Shown: positions 63,651-64,000 of the stretch, in pieces
Layout of the letters: every line of letters starts with the position of its first letter
How positions within the stretch are numbered: the stretch's first letter is position 1
Assembly: GCA_900541555.1 (NCBI GenBank)
Contig: UQKE01000002.1
Span: 1-64,000 of the forward strand
Length of the DNA: 64,000 bases
From: an uncultured Porphyromonadaceae bacterium
GTDB lineage: Bacteria; Bacteroidota; Bacteroidia; Bacteroidales; Muribaculaceae
Direction of reading: 5' to 3'
The notes under the pieces: generated by a model
What the model was told of the DNA's origin: nothing
Seen by the model: only the letters and a program-made list of their open reading frames with translations
Database searches by the model: none
Made by a program: the position numbers and the translations under genes

Positions 63651-64000
63651 GTTTTTTATTTATTGAGACAACTCTTATCAGGAATATCACAATCTGACGG
63701 TCAACCTAAATTAGGAAACCATAGAAATACTCAAAGATTGGAAAAATTAGAATCGCTTGATGAAATAAATGATAAGATTCAAAAAGAGACGGGGAAAGGC
63801 GACGCTATTTTTGGAAAGAATACACGCCTCACCTTGGCTTTTCAAAAGTAACATAACTGGCATTATGTTAAATAGGATTTTATGTAATAATCTGATATAT
63901 AGTTCTATGATATTCTGATATTGTTGCAATTGAGAGATGCTGTAATATTATCTTTTATGGTATCTCGTGAGCAAGAATTGCGAAATGTACTATTATATAT
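63651..64000. other. AT-rich right end of the window
   Basis: A 62-codon frame (63663-63851, TTG start, ending NTRLTLAFQK) has no ATG and no recognised family; I do not call it a gene. The rest is AT-rich with no feature I can support. Confidence 0.35.

Noticed and set aside
63663..63851. 62-codon frame near the right edge
   Set aside because: No ATG, no recognised family and no promoter; not supported as a gene.

Overview
The window reads as chromosomal DNA from the order Bacteroidales (phylum Bacteroidota). The signs are many TAnnTTTG -7 boxes with a TTTG or TTG about 19-21 bases upstream, few Shine-Dalgarno sequences, a fused BioG-BioC biotin protein, a complete nqrABCDEF Na+ pump, a TonB/ExbB/two-ExbD cluster with a Bacteroidota-type TonB, and lineage-typical families (DUF4886, DUF349, cytidylate-kinase-like, FadL/OmpP1-type porin). 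I cannot resolve the family. No rRNA, tRNA, CRISPR array, insertion sequence or prophage was recognised.

Layout. 1-570: minus-strand 5' part of an ExbB-like gene and the tail of its upstream gene, about 52% GC. It abuts an AT-rich (about 32% GC), N-terminally truncated YcxB-like fragment, so this looks like a break or a chimeric join. 1-26 kb: transketolase, a two-module M16 protease, a minus-strand glucan operon (debranching enzyme, glycogen-synthase-like glycosyltransferase, GH57), a lipid kinase, a cytidylate-kinase-like protein, trigger factor, LysE exporter, CBM9-like protein, nitroreductase, B12-dependent ribonucleotide reductase, 4-alpha-glucanotransferase, then ftsE-lysC-lysA. 26-39 kb: thioredoxin, phosphoglucomutase and a tight minus-strand run of twelve genes, nqrABCDEF-bioA-bioF-bioGC-bioD-exonuclease-small membrane protein. 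39-43 kb: divergent exbB-exbD-exbD-tonB. 43-58 kb: tcdA, DUF4886, trmN6, an unusual Trp/Tyr-rich secreted protein paired with an outer-membrane porin, mutS2, a PPIase/M16 protease operon, DUF349, a WcaJ-type sugar transferase, an SGNH esterase and a BASS-like transporter. 58-62 kb: AlbA_2 protein, luxS-pfs (AI-2 synthesis and methyl-cycle detoxification), B3/4-domain protein plus a YrdC-family protein. 62.3-64 kb: gene-poor, AT-rich DNA with an XRE regulator, a possible 35-residue membrane peptide and a decayed reading frame.

The most interesting non-coding signal is an array upstream of the B3/4-yrdC operon. Three promoter -7 boxes are spaced exactly 76 bases apart because a 76-bp unit (promoter plus hairpin plus conserved GTCTCGGCA and CTCGACTTTC blocks) is repeated in tandem. 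A diverged copy of the same unit, with the same 76-base span, sits in opposite orientation upstream of the cytidylate-kinase-like gene. Several other promoters in the window carry an inverted repeat whose left arm overlaps the -7 box.
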